Assembly: GCA_018385135.1 (NCBI GenBank) | Contig: JAHAWY010000026.1 | Span: 1-44,277 of the forward strand | Origin: Oscillospiraceae bacterium | GTDB lineage: Bacteria; Bacillota; Clostridia; Oscillospirales; Oscillospiraceae | Length of the DNA: 44,277 nucleotides | Direction of reading: 5' to 3' | Shown here: in pieces, positions 24,073 to 32,908 of the stretch | How positions within the stretch are numbered: the stretch's first letter is position 1 | How the letters are laid out: every line of letters starts with the position of its first letter | Translations under genes and position numbers: made by a program | The notes under the pieces: model-generated | Databases searched by the model: none | What the model was told of the DNA's origin: nothing | What the model saw: only the letters and a program-made list of their open reading frames with translations

Positions 24073-24636
24073 TTAGCCCTTTGCACGCTCAAGATATTCA
24101 CCGCTGCGGGTGTCGATCTTAACACGCTCGCCCGGCTCGATGAACAGCGGGACCTTGATCTCCGCGCCGGTTTCAAGTGTTGCGGGCTTGGTGGCGTTGG
24201 TGGCGGTGTTGCCGGCAAAGCCGGGGTCGGTTTCGGTAACGGTCAGCTCAACGAAGTTGGGAGCTTCAACGGAGAATACATTGCCCTTATAGGAGCTGAC
24301 CGTGCAGACCATGTTTTCGGTTACGAAACGGAAGCTGTCGGAAAGGACGCTCTTGTCGATGGGGAGAAGCTCATAGCTCTCGGAGTCCATGAAATAGTAA
24401 AGGTCGCCGTCGCTGTAGCTGTATTCCATGCTCTTGCGGTCAACTGTTGCATTCTCAAACTTCTCGGTGGGGCTGAAGGAGGTTTCAACAACAGCGCCGG
24501 TGATGACGTTTTTCATCTTGGTGCGAACAAAGGCAGCGCCTTTGCCGGGCTTAACGTGCTGAAACTCAACAACCTGCATTACCTTGCCGTCCATCTCAAA
24601 GGTAACGCCGTTTCTAAAATCGCCTGCAGAAATCAT
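24073..24636 (-). CDS. efp: Elongation factor P
   Basis: EF-P binds ribosomes stalled at polyproline and stimulates peptide-bond formation. The 187-residue protein has the KOW-like first domain with the modification loop [13 protein letters not shown] (Lys32 at the tip) and two OB-fold domains ([18 protein letters not shown] and the C-terminal [11 protein letters not shown]). AGGAGG lies ahead of the ATG. A promoter at 24712-24740 suggests its own transcription, though it follows pepP on the same strand, as often seen in Firmicutes. Confidence 0.97.
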   Translation of the reverse strand: MISAGDFRNGVTFEMDGKVMQVVEFQHVKPGKGAAFVRTKMKNVITGAVVETSFSPTEKFENATVDRKSMEYSYSDGDLYYFMDSESYELLPIDKSVLSDSFRFVTENMVCTVSSYKGNVFSVEAPNFVELTVTETDPGFAGNTATNATKPATLETGAEIKVPLFIEPGERVKIDTRSGEYLERAKG

Positions 24637-24711
24637 AACAGGTCCTCCTATATGAATGGTTTGAAATCGTAAAAAAGCTACGATGTCATATAAATGTACT
24701 CTGACTGAGTT

Positions 24712-24740
24712 ATTCTACACTATAATTGTACGTTTGACAA
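24712..24740 (-). promoter_or_regulatory. Promoter of efp
   Basis: On the minus strand TTGTCA-N17-TAGAAT lies about 75 bases upstream of the efp ATG in the pepP-efp gap. Confidence 0.65.
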
Positions 24741-24767
24741 GGTCATTTTTGTGGGTGAACGCAATTT

Positions 24768-25835
24768 TTAGAGGATAATAAGCTCTTTTGGCGCATTCGT
24801 AAGGTTTTCACAGCCGTTCTCCGTGATATACACCATGTCCTCAATGCGAACACCGAAGCGACCCGGCAGGTAAATGCCGGGCTCGCAGGTAACAACAGCG
24901 CCTGCCGGCAGGGGTCTTTCCTCTCTGGGGTTGGCATTGGGTCCCTCGTGGATGAAAAGACCGACGCTGTGACCGAGACCGTGACCGAAATACTCGCCGT
25001 AGCCCGCGTTTTCTATGATGCGGCGCGCCGCCATATCCATATCCTTGCCTATGATGCCGGCACGGGCGGCATCTATGCCCGCAAGCTGCGCTGAAAGCAC
25101 CGTTTCATAAACACGGCGCATTTCGTCGCTCACGCTGCCTACGGCGACGGTACGGGTCATATCAGAGCAGTAGCCGTTGATTTTGCAGCCGAAATCCATT
25201 GTTACAAAGTCGCCCGTCTCGATTTTTTTAGCCCCGGGAACTCCGTGAGGACGGCTGGAATTAGCGCCGGAAACACAGATGGTTTCAAAGGCAAGCCCCT
25301 CAGCGCCGCCCTTTGCCATGAAGTATTCAAGCTCCGCGGCGATCTCCTTTTCGGAGATGCCGGGCTTTATTATGCCCAAAACATAGTCCAAAGCCTTTTC
25401 CGCTATGCGCTGCGCTTTTACGATGCTTTCGACCTCGAAGCGTTCTTTTACCTGGCGAAGCACTGAGCAGAGCTTTTGCGCAGGCACGAGCTTTACGCCA
25501 AGAGCCTTCTCCGTGCGCAGGTATTCGGCATAGCTGAGACTCTCCTCCTGCGCGCCCAGCTCGCTGATGCTGTTTTCGGTGAGCAGGCGCTTGATGATGT
25601 CCTTTTCCTTGTTTTCGGTGCTGCTCATAAGAACAACAGCGTCCCGGACTGCCTCGTTCGCCGCCTCGATATAGCGGGAGTCGGTGATGTAGTATGCCTT
25701 ATCTTGGAGGATGAGAACAGCCCCGTCTGTGGTATGAAAGCCGGAGGCGTAGAGCCTGTCCGCCTCGTCGGAGAGGAGCAAGGCGCGCAATCCGCTGTTT
25801 TTCATTTCTTGCTGAATTTTTTTAAAATTTGACAT
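24768..25835 (-). CDS. Xaa-Pro aminopeptidase (M24 family)
   Basis: Members remove N-terminal residues preceding proline using two metal ions. The 355-residue protein has a creatinase-like N-terminal domain and the pita-bread catalytic domain. The metal ligands are visible: two Asp in VTMDFGCKINGYCSDMTRT, His in GHGLGHSVG, Glu in VTCEPGIYL and Glu in FGVRIEDMVY. It sits just upstream of efp, a common pairing in Firmicutes, and downstream of yqeG. Probably cytoplasmic peptide turnover. Confidence 0.93.
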   Translation of the reverse strand: MSNFKKIQQEMKNSGLRALLLSDEADRLYASGFHTTDGAVLILQDKAYYITDSRYIEAANEAVRDAVVLMSSTENKEKDIIKRLLTENSISELGAQEESLSYAEYLRTEKALGVKLVPAQKLCSVLRQVKERFEVESIVKAQRIAEKALDYVLGIIKPGISEKEIAAELEYFMAKGGAEGLAFETICVSGANSSRPHGVPGAKKIETGDFVTMDFGCKINGYCSDMTRTVAVGSVSDEMRRVYETVLSAQLAGIDAARAGIIGKDMDMAARRIIENAGYGEYFGHGLGHSVGLFIHEGPNANPREERPLPAGAVVTCEPGIYLPGRFGVRIEDMVYITENGCENLTNAPKELIIL

Positions 25836-25859
25836 GGCAAATATCTTCTTTCGATTAGT

Positions 25860-26345
25860 TTATTTTGCCCGTGTGTGTCTGAAGGGCAGCTCAAAGGCAT
25901 AGCGAATCAGGAAAAAGGGGTTTTTCATGCTCAGCGGTCGCACAAGGATGGTGGTCAGCCCCGCGCGAGTGCCGCAAAGCACGTCGGTAAAAATCTGATC
26001 GCCCATGATAGCCGCGTTTTCCGGCGCGACGCCGTATTCGGAGAGTACCTTGAAAAGCATATCCGTGCGTGGCTTTTTTGAACGATTAACATTGGCAAGC
26101 CCCAGAGCGCTGCCGAAAACACTCGGACGCTTACCCTTATTATTTGACAAAATGAACAGAGCAATTCCGCCCTTGAGCATTTGCTCTACCCAGCGGCGAA
26201 GCCGCTCGTTCGGCTCATGCGCCGAATAAGGGGCAAGCGTGTTGTCCAAATCCAAAAGCAGCAGGGAAATGCTCTTGTCCTTGAGCATCTGCGGCGTAAG
26301 CTCATAAAAGGAGCGCAGCTTTAGGTCGGGTATGGGAAGTGTCAT
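25860..26345 (-). CDS. yqeG: YqeG-type HAD-superfamily phosphatase
   Basis: The 161-residue HAD IIIA protein has motif I LLLDLDNTLAPY (DxD nucleophile and acid/base), motif II FILSNN, and motif IV-type IMGDQIFTDVLCG. This is the YqeG family, which resembles phosphatidylglycerophosphatase (Pgp) enzymes, although the B. subtilis role is not firmly known. It begins ten bases after metY and precedes pepP by 24 bases, so the three probably form one transcript. Substrate is uncertain. Confidence 0.88.
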   Translation of the reverse strand: MTLPIPDLKLRSFYELTPQMLKDKSISLLLLDLDNTLAPYSAHEPNERLRRWVEQMLKGGIALFILSNNKGKRPSVFGSALGLANVNRSKKPRTDMLFKVLSEYGVAPENAAIMGDQIFTDVLCGTRAGLTTILVRPLSMKNPFFLIRYAFELPFRHTRAK

Positions 26346-26354
26346 AACGGATAC

Positions 26355-27632
26355 CTATGCACGCTCAAGAGCCTGGTCAAGGTCGGCAATAATATCGCGG
26401 ATATCCTCAATGCCGACGGAAAGGCGTATAAGGTCGGGCGTGATGCCCGCGTCAACAAGCTCGCTGTCTGAAAGCTGACGGTGCGTGGCGTTGGCGGGGT
26501 GAAGCACACAACTGTGCGCGTCGGCAACATGAGTTGCGATGATGGCGAGCTTCAAGGCGCTCATAAAGCGCTCCGCGGCATCTCTGCCGCCCTTTATGCC
26601 AAAGGATACAACGCCGCACGAGCCGTTGGGCAGATATTTTTCCGCCAGCGCGTGGCTTTTGCTCGAGGGAAGCCCCGGATAGTTGACCCATGCTATCTTT
26701 TCGTGCTGCTGAAGATGCTCGGCGACTGCAAGAGCGTTTTTGCAGTGCTGCGCCATACGAAGATGCAGGGATTCCAGACCCAGACCGATGTAAAATGCGG
26801 TCTGCGGCGCGCAGACAGAGCCGAGGTCGCGCATGAGCTGTGCGGTGCATTTGTTGATATATGCGCCCTCATTGCCGAACTTTTCCGCATAGACCACGCC
26901 GTGGTAGCTCTCGTCGGGAGTGGTGAAGCCGGGGAATTTATCAGCGTGCGCCATCCAGTCGAACCTGCCGCTGTCAACGATGCAGCCGCCGACGGTGCTG
27001 CCGTGACCGTCCATATACTTTGTGGTTGCGTGGGTAACGATATCACAGCCCCACTCGATGGGACGGCAGTTGACGGGCGTGGGGAAGGTGTTGTCAACTA
27101 TGAGCGGCACGCCGTGAGCGTGCGCGGCATTGGCAAAGCGCTCAATGTCCAGCACCGTAAGCGCGGGATTTGCGATGGTTTCACCGAAAACCGCCTTGGT
27201 GTTGGGCTTAAACGCCGCTTCCAGCTCCTCGTTCGTGCAGTCCGGATGAACAAAGGTAAAGTCTATTCCCATGCGGCGCATGGTAACGTTGAAAAGGTTA
27301 TATGTGCCGCCGTATATAGCCGAGGAGCAGACAACATGGTCGCCGCAGCCGGCAAGATTGAAAACGGCGTAAAAGTTTGCCGCCTGTCCCGAACCTGTGA
27401 GCATGGCGGCACTGCCGCCCTCAAGAGCGCAGATGCGTGCGGCAACATGGTCGCAGGTGGGATTTGCAAGACGGCTGTAAAAATAGCCGGAGGCTTCAAG
27501 GTCAAAGAGCTTGCCCATAGTCTCGCTGCTGTCGTATTTAAATGTTGTACTCTGGATAATGGGTATTTGACGCGGCTCGCCGTTTCCCGGCTCATAGCCG
27601 CCCTGAACGCAAATCGTTCCGAGATTTTTCAT
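26355..27632 (-). CDS. O-acetylhomoserine sulfhydrylase-type PLP enzyme (Cys/Met metabolism)
   Basis: The 425-residue enzyme belongs to the cystathionine-gamma-synthase/MetY family and uses PLP to make homocysteine or related thiols from acylhomoserine and sulfide. Visible segments are YFYSRLANPTCDHVA, the PLP-phosphate region AMLTGSGQAA, VDNTFPTPVNCRP and the PLP lysine in THATTKYMDGHG. The C-terminal half ends with LSVGIEDIRDIIADL. Its length favours MetY over shorter CGS enzymes. It starts 31 bases after the GerMN gene, with a well-placed GGAGGATACACAG, so it may be read from the upstream operon. No T-box or SAM riboswitch fits in that gap. Confidence 0.92.
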   Translation of the reverse strand: MKNLGTICVQGGYEPGNGEPRQIPIIQSTTFKYDSSETMGKLFDLEASGYFYSRLANPTCDHVAARICALEGGSAAMLTGSGQAANFYAVFNLAGCGDHVVCSSAIYGGTYNLFNVTMRRMGIDFTFVHPDCTNEELEAAFKPNTKAVFGETIANPALTVLDIERFANAAHAHGVPLIVDNTFPTPVNCRPIEWGCDIVTHATTKYMDGHGSTVGGCIVDSGRFDWMAHADKFPGFTTPDESYHGVVYAEKFGNEGAYINKCTAQLMRDLGSVCAPQTAFYIGLGLESLHLRMAQHCKNALAVAEHLQQHEKIAWVNYPGLPSSKSHALAEKYLPNGSCGVVSFGIKGGRDAAERFMSALKLAIIATHVADAHSCVLHPANATHRQLSDSELVDAGITPDLIRLSVGIEDIRDIIADLDQALERA

Positions 27633-27663
27633 CTGTGTATCCTCCGATTATTTTTTTGAACGG

Positions 27664-28575
27664 TCAAGCCATTACGGGCGAGCCGGTCAGTTTTTCGTTT
27701 TTGCCAAGGGGACGCGATATGTCACATTTGCCAACGGTATCAACGGTTTTGCCCTCTATCAAAAGCTGAACGCTGTTGACGGCGGAAAGCGAGCAGAGCG
27801 TGTTTACAAGCGAATAGACCCAAAGAGAGGAAAGCTCCGGCTGCTCCTCACAGGCGGAAACAAAGCTTTCAGACAAGCTTACGAAGCAGACACCGTCTTG
27901 CGTGTAAACCGAGAGCAGAACCGTTCCGGCGGGCAGAGCGGGATAAAGCTCCGGACTTTCCGGACCTGCTGTCAAAGCGTCCGCCGCGGCGCGCTCAGGA
28001 GAGCTTTCGTCCTCAAGGGAAATGGAGCGGTATTCGCACCGCAGCTTTCCCTCGGCCGAGGGAAAATAGAGCCTTATTTCGGCAGATTGCGCGCTTTCAA
28101 CGGTGTTTTTAAGCAAAACATCCTCGGCACGCATACCGCTTTCAAATACCTCGTTTCCAACATAGGTGGAAACGCTGTCCACTCCGTCAATAGAACACAT
28201 CGTAAGTGTGATGCAATAGTCCAAAACGGTTTTTTTCATGCCGCTGAGCAGGGAATAGCTCGTGCTCAGATATACCTTTACCTCACTGCCGTCCTTTTCC
28301 GCGCTTATGATGCGTATTCCCGCCGGCAGAGGGGAGGAGAGCCTGTCCTCCTCCGGAGTGGCGGAAAGAGCGTATGCCGCGCCCTGAACGGGGTCAGTGC
28401 CCTCCGTGGTGGGGATAAGTGTGCATTCGACCAGCTCGTCCGATGTTTGGTAGTCGCTTTTGATAGGTCTGTAAACTCTGATGCTGTCGTGGTGAGAGCC
28501 GGAAGTGCGTGTTCCTGAACAGGCGGTAAATAGGAGCGCCAGACACAAAACGGGGATTAGAAGGTGTTTTTTCAT
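27664..28575 (-). CDS. GerMN-domain lipoprotein
   Basis: The 303-residue precursor has a lipoprotein signal with lipobox LFTACSG. It has two GerMN repeats, each with the pattern seen in spore protein GerM and in LpqB, e.g. LPAGIRIISAEKDGSEVKVYL and LPAGTVLLSVYTQDGVCFVS (two partial segments). The ATG at 28575 follows GGAGGAGAC and overlaps the kinase stop as ATGA; the earlier in-frame ATG lies within the kinase gene. Coupling to a sensor kinase suggests that it works with the kinase as an outer sensor partner, as LpqB does with MtrB, or in the spore envelope. The role is inferred. Confidence 0.87.
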   Translation of the reverse strand: MKKHLLIPVLCLALLFTACSGTRTSGSHHDSIRVYRPIKSDYQTSDELVECTLIPTTEGTDPVQGAAYALSATPEEDRLSSPLPAGIRIISAEKDGSEVKVYLSTSYSLLSGMKKTVLDYCITLTMCSIDGVDSVSTYVGNEVFESGMRAEDVLLKNTVESAQSAEIRLYFPSAEGKLRCEYRSISLEDESSPERAAADALTAGPESPELYPALPAGTVLLSVYTQDGVCFVSLSESFVSACEEQPELSSLWVYSLVNTLCSLSAVNSVQLLIEGKTVDTVGKCDISRPLGKNEKLTGSPVMA

Positions 28576-30008
28576 GTCTCCTCCTTGCTCTCTGCGAAGG
28601 ACGGGAAGCACACGGTAAAGCGTGTGCCGCCCTCGCTTCGTTTTTCAACGTCCACCGTACCGCTGTGCAGCCGCACCGCGTCATAAACGATGGATAGACC
28701 CAGACCGCTGCCGCCCGCCTCGCGCGAGCGCGCCTTGTCAACGCGGTAAAAGCGGGAGAAAATATGTGGAAGGTCATCGTCCGGGATGCCGATGCCTCCG
28801 TCCTCGACTATGAGCTTTACGCTCTCGTCCTCGGAATAGAGCCTAATTGTGACCGTGCCGCCGGGCATATTGTATTTTATGCCGTTTTCGGCAAGGTTGA
28901 ATATTATTCGATATACCAGATCCTCATTGCCGAGAATGCAGCAGCCGTCCGAAAGCTCGGTGTTTATGCTTATCTGCCTGTCCTCCGCAAGAGGCGAGAG
29001 CAGGTGCAGAGTTTTTTTGACGACCTGCTTTAGCTCAAGGCGGCCGCGGCTTATCTGTGTGCCGCTGTCCATCCTGCTGAGGCTCAAAAGCTTTTCGGTA
29101 GTGCGCTGGAGACGCTCGGCTTCATTGCCTATGTCGGTTACGAACTCGCGCATCGTGTCCATATCCATGCTGTCGGCGTTAACTATGCTGTCTGCCAGCA
29201 GACGGATGGAGGCAAGCGGCGTTTTCAGCTCATGCGAGGCGTCGGAAACAAAGCGGCGGCGCAGCTCCTCGGTGTCCTTGAGACGCTGCGTTAGGCTGTT
29301 GAACTCCTCGCCAAGGTCGGAAAGCTCATCGTGACCGCTTATTTCTATGCGGTAGTTATAGTCGCCCTCGGAGACGATCTTCGTTGCCTTAACAAGCTCG
29401 GTTATCCGCAGCGTAAGCGCACGGCTGAAGATGAACAGCAAAATGAGTGCCGCTGTCGCGGTGAGCGTCGTTATTCTGCGAAGATTATCCTGAATTCCGT
29501 TGATAAGCGAAGCCTGAGAGGAGTCGTATTCATACAGGTATACAGCGCCGAGTGTCACGCCGTCGTTTTTAATGGGCATAGCCTCGCTGGTTTTAAACGC
29601 CTTTCCGTCATATACAGAGTAGCAGACGACCTCGCCCGACAGGGCGCGGTAGATCTCCGAAAAAAGCGCATAGCGCCCCGCGGCGGGATCAAGACGCGAG
29701 CTGTCGTATAGTATCAGCCCCTCCGGACCTGTTACGATAACTCTGGTTAAAGAGCGCAAATCCAAAAGACCCATGACCTCGCGCACCGTTTCGCTTGTCA
29801 GCGCCTCGGGACCTGAGAGTGCGGAGGACATGACCCCCGCCTGTGATTGCAGCGACTTTTCCTTTGAGGCGAAAACAAGGTCGCGCGAGACTATGGTGGG
29901 GTAGGTGTTGAGCATGGCAAGCAGCAATATGATGAGCGCCATGAAGGTCAGTGCGAATTTGAGCTGAACGCTGTTTGTAAATGCGCGGAGGTTGGCAAGC
30001 TTTTTCAT
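28572..30008 (-). CDS. Membrane sensor histidine kinase
   Basis: The 478-residue kinase has an N-terminal membrane span (about 18-38), an extracytoplasmic sensor region, and a second span near 190-210. A HAMP segment follows (TKIVSEGDYNYRIEI). The phosphoacceptor region is FVSDASHELKTPLASIRL. The ATPase domain has the N box NLAENGIKYN, G1 VEDGGIGIPDDD and G2 GGSGLGLSI. The ATG at 30008 is preceded by GGAGAAAAGAC. It follows its response regulator by 95 bases and is coupled to the GerMN lipoprotein. Architecture is like PhoR/WalK; the stimulus is unknown. Confidence 0.92.
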   Translation of the reverse strand: MKKLANLRAFTNSVQLKFALTFMALIILLLAMLNTYPTIVSRDLVFASKEKSLQSQAGVMSSALSGPEALTSETVREVMGLLDLRSLTRVIVTGPEGLILYDSSRLDPAAGRYALFSEIYRALSGEVVCYSVYDGKAFKTSEAMPIKNDGVTLGAVYLYEYDSSQASLINGIQDNLRRITTLTATAALILLFIFSRALTLRITELVKATKIVSEGDYNYRIEISGHDELSDLGEEFNSLTQRLKDTEELRRRFVSDASHELKTPLASIRLLADSIVNADSMDMDTMREFVTDIGNEAERLQRTTEKLLSLSRMDSGTQISRGRLELKQVVKKTLHLLSPLAEDRQISINTELSDGCCILGNEDLVYRIIFNLAENGIKYNMPGGTVTIRLYSEDESVKLIVEDGGIGIPDDDLPHIFSRFYRVDKARSREAGGSGLGLSIVYDAVRLHSGTVDVEKRSEGGTRFTVCFPSFAESKEET

Positions 30009-30103
30009 GTCTTTTCTCCAGAGAGCCAAGCGCCCGATTTAAGTCAGCATTTTACTACATTACAGTGTGAAAGGCAAGAGCGGCGAGCGGAAAAAGGGCT
30101 TGT

Positions 30104-30787
30104 CTATTCCTCGCTGAAATAGTAGCCCACGCCCCATTTGGTATTGAAGCATTTGGGGTCGGCAGGCTCAAGCTCCAGCTTTTCGCGCAGGCGGCGGATG
30201 TGAACGTCAACGGTGCGGACATCGCCCTGATAGTCAACTCCCCACACGATGTCGAGCAGTCTTTCACGGCTGTATACCTTGCCGGGGTTTCGCATAAGCA
30301 GCTCAGCAAGATTAAATTCCTTTGCGGTGAGGTCAACCACCTCGCCGTTTTTCTCCGCCACGCGGCGCGAGGTGTCTATGGTGATGTGCGCGCGGGTGAG
30401 CTTGTCGCTTTTATCCTCCGCGCCCTTTATGGCACTGCGCCGCAGCAGGGCGCGAACGCGCGCTTTCAGTTCCAGAATGTTGAAGGGCTTTGTAATATAG
30501 TCGTCCGCGCCGTATTCAAAGCCGATAAGCTTATCTGTATCCTCGCTGCGGGCTGTCAGCATGATGATAGGCACGGTGGAGCTTTCGCGGATACGCATAC
30601 AGGCTTCAAGCCCATCCACCTTTGGCATCATTATATCAAGCAGGATAAGGTCATAGCTGTTTGCCTTTGCCATTTCGATGGCGGTTTCCCCGTCATAGCA
30701 GGCGTCCACCTCGTAGCCCTCGTTTTCGAGGTTGAATTTCATGCCCTTTACAAGCAGCTTTTCATCGTCTACGACCAGAATTCTCAC
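30104..30787 (-). CDS. OmpR/PhoB-type response regulator
   Basis: The 227-residue regulator has a receiver domain with acidic residues in VVDDEK, phosphorylated Asp in LILLDIMMPKVDG, and the switch residues MLTAR and ITKPFN. A C-terminal winged-helix DNA-binding domain follows (VDVHIRRLREKLE). Its start codon is GTG, after GGAGGAACACA. It pairs with the kinase at 28572-30008. Its 21-base distance from the comEA-like gene suggests a shared transcript. Targets are not visible. Confidence 0.94.
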   Translation of the reverse strand: MRILVVDDEKLLVKGMKFNLENEGYEVDACYDGETAIEMAKANSYDLILLDIMMPKVDGLEACMRIRESSTVPIIMLTARSEDTDKLIGFEYGADDYITKPFNILELKARVRALLRRSAIKGAEDKSDKLTRAHITIDTSRRVAEKNGEVVDLTAKEFNLAELLMRNPGKVYSRERLLDIVWGVDYQGDVRTVDVHIRRLREKLELEPADPKCFNTKWGVGYYFSEE

Positions 30788-30808
30788 TGTGTTCCTCCTA
30801 TCCCTCAG

Positions 30809-31168
30809 TTAAACGGTTATTAGCGCTTCTATTTGCCTAAAGGTATCCTCGCCTATGCCGGAGACCCTGCATATTTCATTGATCGAGGCAAAGCCGCCGT
30901 GCTCTGCTCGGTAGGCGCAGATGCTTCTTGCAAGAGCCTTGCCTATACCCGGCAAAGAGCAGAGCGTGTCCTCGTCTGCGGTGTTTATATTGATTTTGTC
31001 TGCCTGATTAGCTTCCTCCGGCAATGTTTCCTCCTGCTCGGAAATAGGCTTAACGGCGACACAAAGCTCACTTTGCGCAGCGCCGCCGAAAAACGTGGAA
31101 ACAGCAGCCGCTATGACGAAAACCACGGTTATAATTACAGCGGTCACTTCTGATTTTGTCAAGCTCAT
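30809..31168 (-). CDS. ComEA-like helix-hairpin-helix DNA-binding protein
   Basis: The 119-residue product has an N-terminal membrane helix (about 8-28), an acidic linker, and two tandem helix-hairpin-helix motifs, SLPGIGKALARSICAYR and RVSGIGEDTFRQIE, typical of ComEA, the membrane-anchored DNA receptor for transformation. ININTADEDTLCSLPGIG is the domain start. comEC/comEB are not adjacent, although a ComEB-type dCMP deaminase lies at 36662. The ATG has GGAGAGG nearby. Competence is not shown by this gene alone. Confidence 0.88.
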   Translation of the reverse strand: MSLTKSEVTAVIITVVFVIAAAVSTFFGGAAQSELCVAVKPISEQEETLPEEANQADKININTADEDTLCSLPGIGKALARSICAYRAEHGGFASINEICRVSGIGEDTFRQIEALITV

Positions 31169-31213
31169 AGATCCTCTCCGATGGTGTTAATTGACGGATG
31201 GAGATATTTGTTG

Positions 31214-31242
31214 TTGCTTTTCGGTGTGTTTTTATCTATAAT
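31214..31242 (+). promoter_or_regulatory. Promoter of the D,D-carboxypeptidase gene
   Basis: TTGCTT-N17-TATAAT lies about 68 bases upstream of the ATG at 31310. Confidence 0.65.
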
Positions 31243-31309
31243 ATAGGGCGAAGTTTAATATGGGTCTAGTGTATACACATTATGATAACATATTTTTCCG
31301 GAGTTGAAT

Positions 31310-32851
31310 ATGAAAAAGATTAAGTTTTTATCACTGTTGATTCTATTTGCGTTTATCGTCTCGGCGGCAAGTCCGCTCAGCGCGTTTGCTATCGAACAGC
31401 CCGACACCGCCAGCGATGCAATTGTTCTTGTAGATACGGTCAGCGGCAATGTGCTTTTTGAAAAAAATGCGGACACGAAAATATATCCTGCCAGTACGAC
31501 AAAGATAATGACGGTCTTTCTCGCTGTTGAGGCAATCGAGATGGGTGAGGTAGCCCTATCCGATTACGTCACCGCCAGCGAGAACTGCAACTTCGACATG
31601 ATAGAGGACGGCAGCTCCGCCGGAATTGTTCCGGGAGAGACGATGACTCTTGAAAGCCTGCTTTACTGCGCAATGGTCTCCTCGGCAAACGAGGCGTGCA
31701 ACATTATTGCCGAGTATATCAGCGGCAGCATCCCCGCCTTTGTTGAAAAGATGAATACCCGCGCAAGGGAGCTTGGCTGCACCAATACATATTTCAACAA
31801 TACACACGGTCTGCCGGACAGCTCGCACTACACTACCGCAAGGGACTTTTCCATCATCTCGCTTGAGGCGATCACCCATCCGTTGTTTATGGAAATCTGC
31901 AACACCCCCAGCATAACCATTCCCGCCACCAATAAATCCGACGCGCGCTATCTGAGCAATACCAACGGTCTTATTAACCAAAACTCCATATCCTATCCCG
32001 GCTACTACTATGAGGCTGCGTCGGGAATTAAAACAGGTCATACCGACGATGCCGGCTATTGCCTTATCTCAACCGCCTCCAAAAACGGAATGACTCTGCT
32101 GGCGGTTGTCATGGGCGGACGCGCCCGTCCGAAGGAGAGCGGAGCGGACTTTGACAATTTCACTGACTCCATTGCCCTTTATAATTGGGCGTTTGAGAAT
32201 TACAGCTACCGTGACATTTTAAAAATGACCGAGCAGGTCACAGAAATCCCCGTTAAAATGGGCAGCGACGCGAGCAGTGTTGCCGTTCACCCGCAGGATG
32301 CGGTGAAGGCACTTTTACCCAACGATGAGGATATTGGCAGCTATGAGCAGAAGATAACGATTTACAGCTCTGAGGAGGGCAAGGAGCTTATGGCTCCTAT
32401 TGAAGCGGGCGAGATCCTCGGTGAAATAACCATCGAGCGCGACGGCGTCGTTTACGGGTCGTCCCAGCTTATCGCCAGCTCCTCGGTGGAGCTTAGCTAC
32501 GGAAAGTACATTACCTCTCAAATCGTCAGCACACTTAAAAAGCCGCTGGTGATCATCGCCATTATTATCGTTGTCGGATTATTGGGACTTTATATCTACG
32601 TCGTTGTGCGCTACCAGATGGAAAAGAAAAAGCATATGGCAAAAGTGGCAAGCCACGGCGCTGCAGCCTTGCGCGCGTCAAAGCCTGCCGCTCAAGTGCC
32701 GTATCAAGCGGCAAAGCGTACTCGCGCGCAGGAGGAGATATACCCCGATGATGACAAGCCGGACATGGGCTATAACGACATTGATCTGAGCCAGCCTACG
32801 GAAACTCAGGCGGAGCGTGATTACTTCGCGGAGTTTTTCGGCAGAAAATAA
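31310..32851 (+). CDS. D-alanyl-D-alanine carboxypeptidase (DacF/PBP5 type)
   Basis: The enzyme trims terminal D-Ala from peptidoglycan stem peptides. The 513-residue protein has a signal peptide and the serine peptidase S11 motifs: STTK with catalytic Ser62, SSAN (SxN) and KTGHT. A linker and PBP5_C-like domain follow. It ends with a membrane helix (VIIAIIIVVGLLGLYIYVVV, near 410-430) and an unusual Ala/Lys-rich, then acidic tail of about 75 residues on the cytoplasmic side. I chose the ATG at 31310 with GGAG six bases upstream; a TTG two codons earlier is less likely. It has its own promoter and terminator. Confidence 0.93.
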   Translation: MKKIKFLSLLILFAFIVSAASPLSAFAIEQPDTASDAIVLVDTVSGNVLFEKNADTKIYPASTTKIMTVFLAVEAIEMGEVALSDYVTASENCNFDMIEDGSSAGIVPGETMTLESLLYCAMVSSANEACNIIAEYISGSIPAFVEKMNTRARELGCTNTYFNNTHGLPDSSHYTTARDFSIISLEAITHPLFMEICNTPSITIPATNKSDARYLSNTNGLINQNSISYPGYYYEAASGIKTGHTDDAGYCLISTASKNGMTLLAVVMGGRARPKESGADFDNFTDSIALYNWAFENYSYRDILKMTEQVTEIPVKMGSDASSVAVHPQDAVKALLPNDEDIGSYEQKITIYSSEEGKELMAPIEAGEILGEITIERDGVVYGSSQLIASSSVELSYGKYITSQIVSTLKKPLVIIAIIIVVGLLGLYIYVVVRYQMEKKKHMAKVASHGAAALRASKPAAQVPYQAAKRTRAQEEIYPDDDKPDMGYNDIDLSQPTETQAERDYFAEFFGRK

Positions 32852-32860
32852 AAACCTAAA

Positions 32861-32893
32861 AAGTCCGTCAAAGCAAAGCTTTGGCGGGCTTTT
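32861..32893 (+). terminator. Terminator of the carboxypeptidase gene
   Basis: AAGTCCGTCAAAGC pairs with GCTTTGGCGGGCTT (two G-U pairs) and ends in TTTT. It lies between the carboxypeptidase and proC genes. Confidence 0.75.
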
Positions 32894-32908
32894 AAGAAAG
32901 GATATATC

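Noticed and set aside
26481..27659. 392-codon plus-strand frame opposite the sulfhydrylase gene
   Set aside because: It mirrors a conserved PLP enzyme, has no start signal and no domain, so it is a shadow frame.
27633..27663. SAM riboswitch or T-box before the MetY-type gene
   Set aside because: The gap to the upstream gene is only 31 bases.
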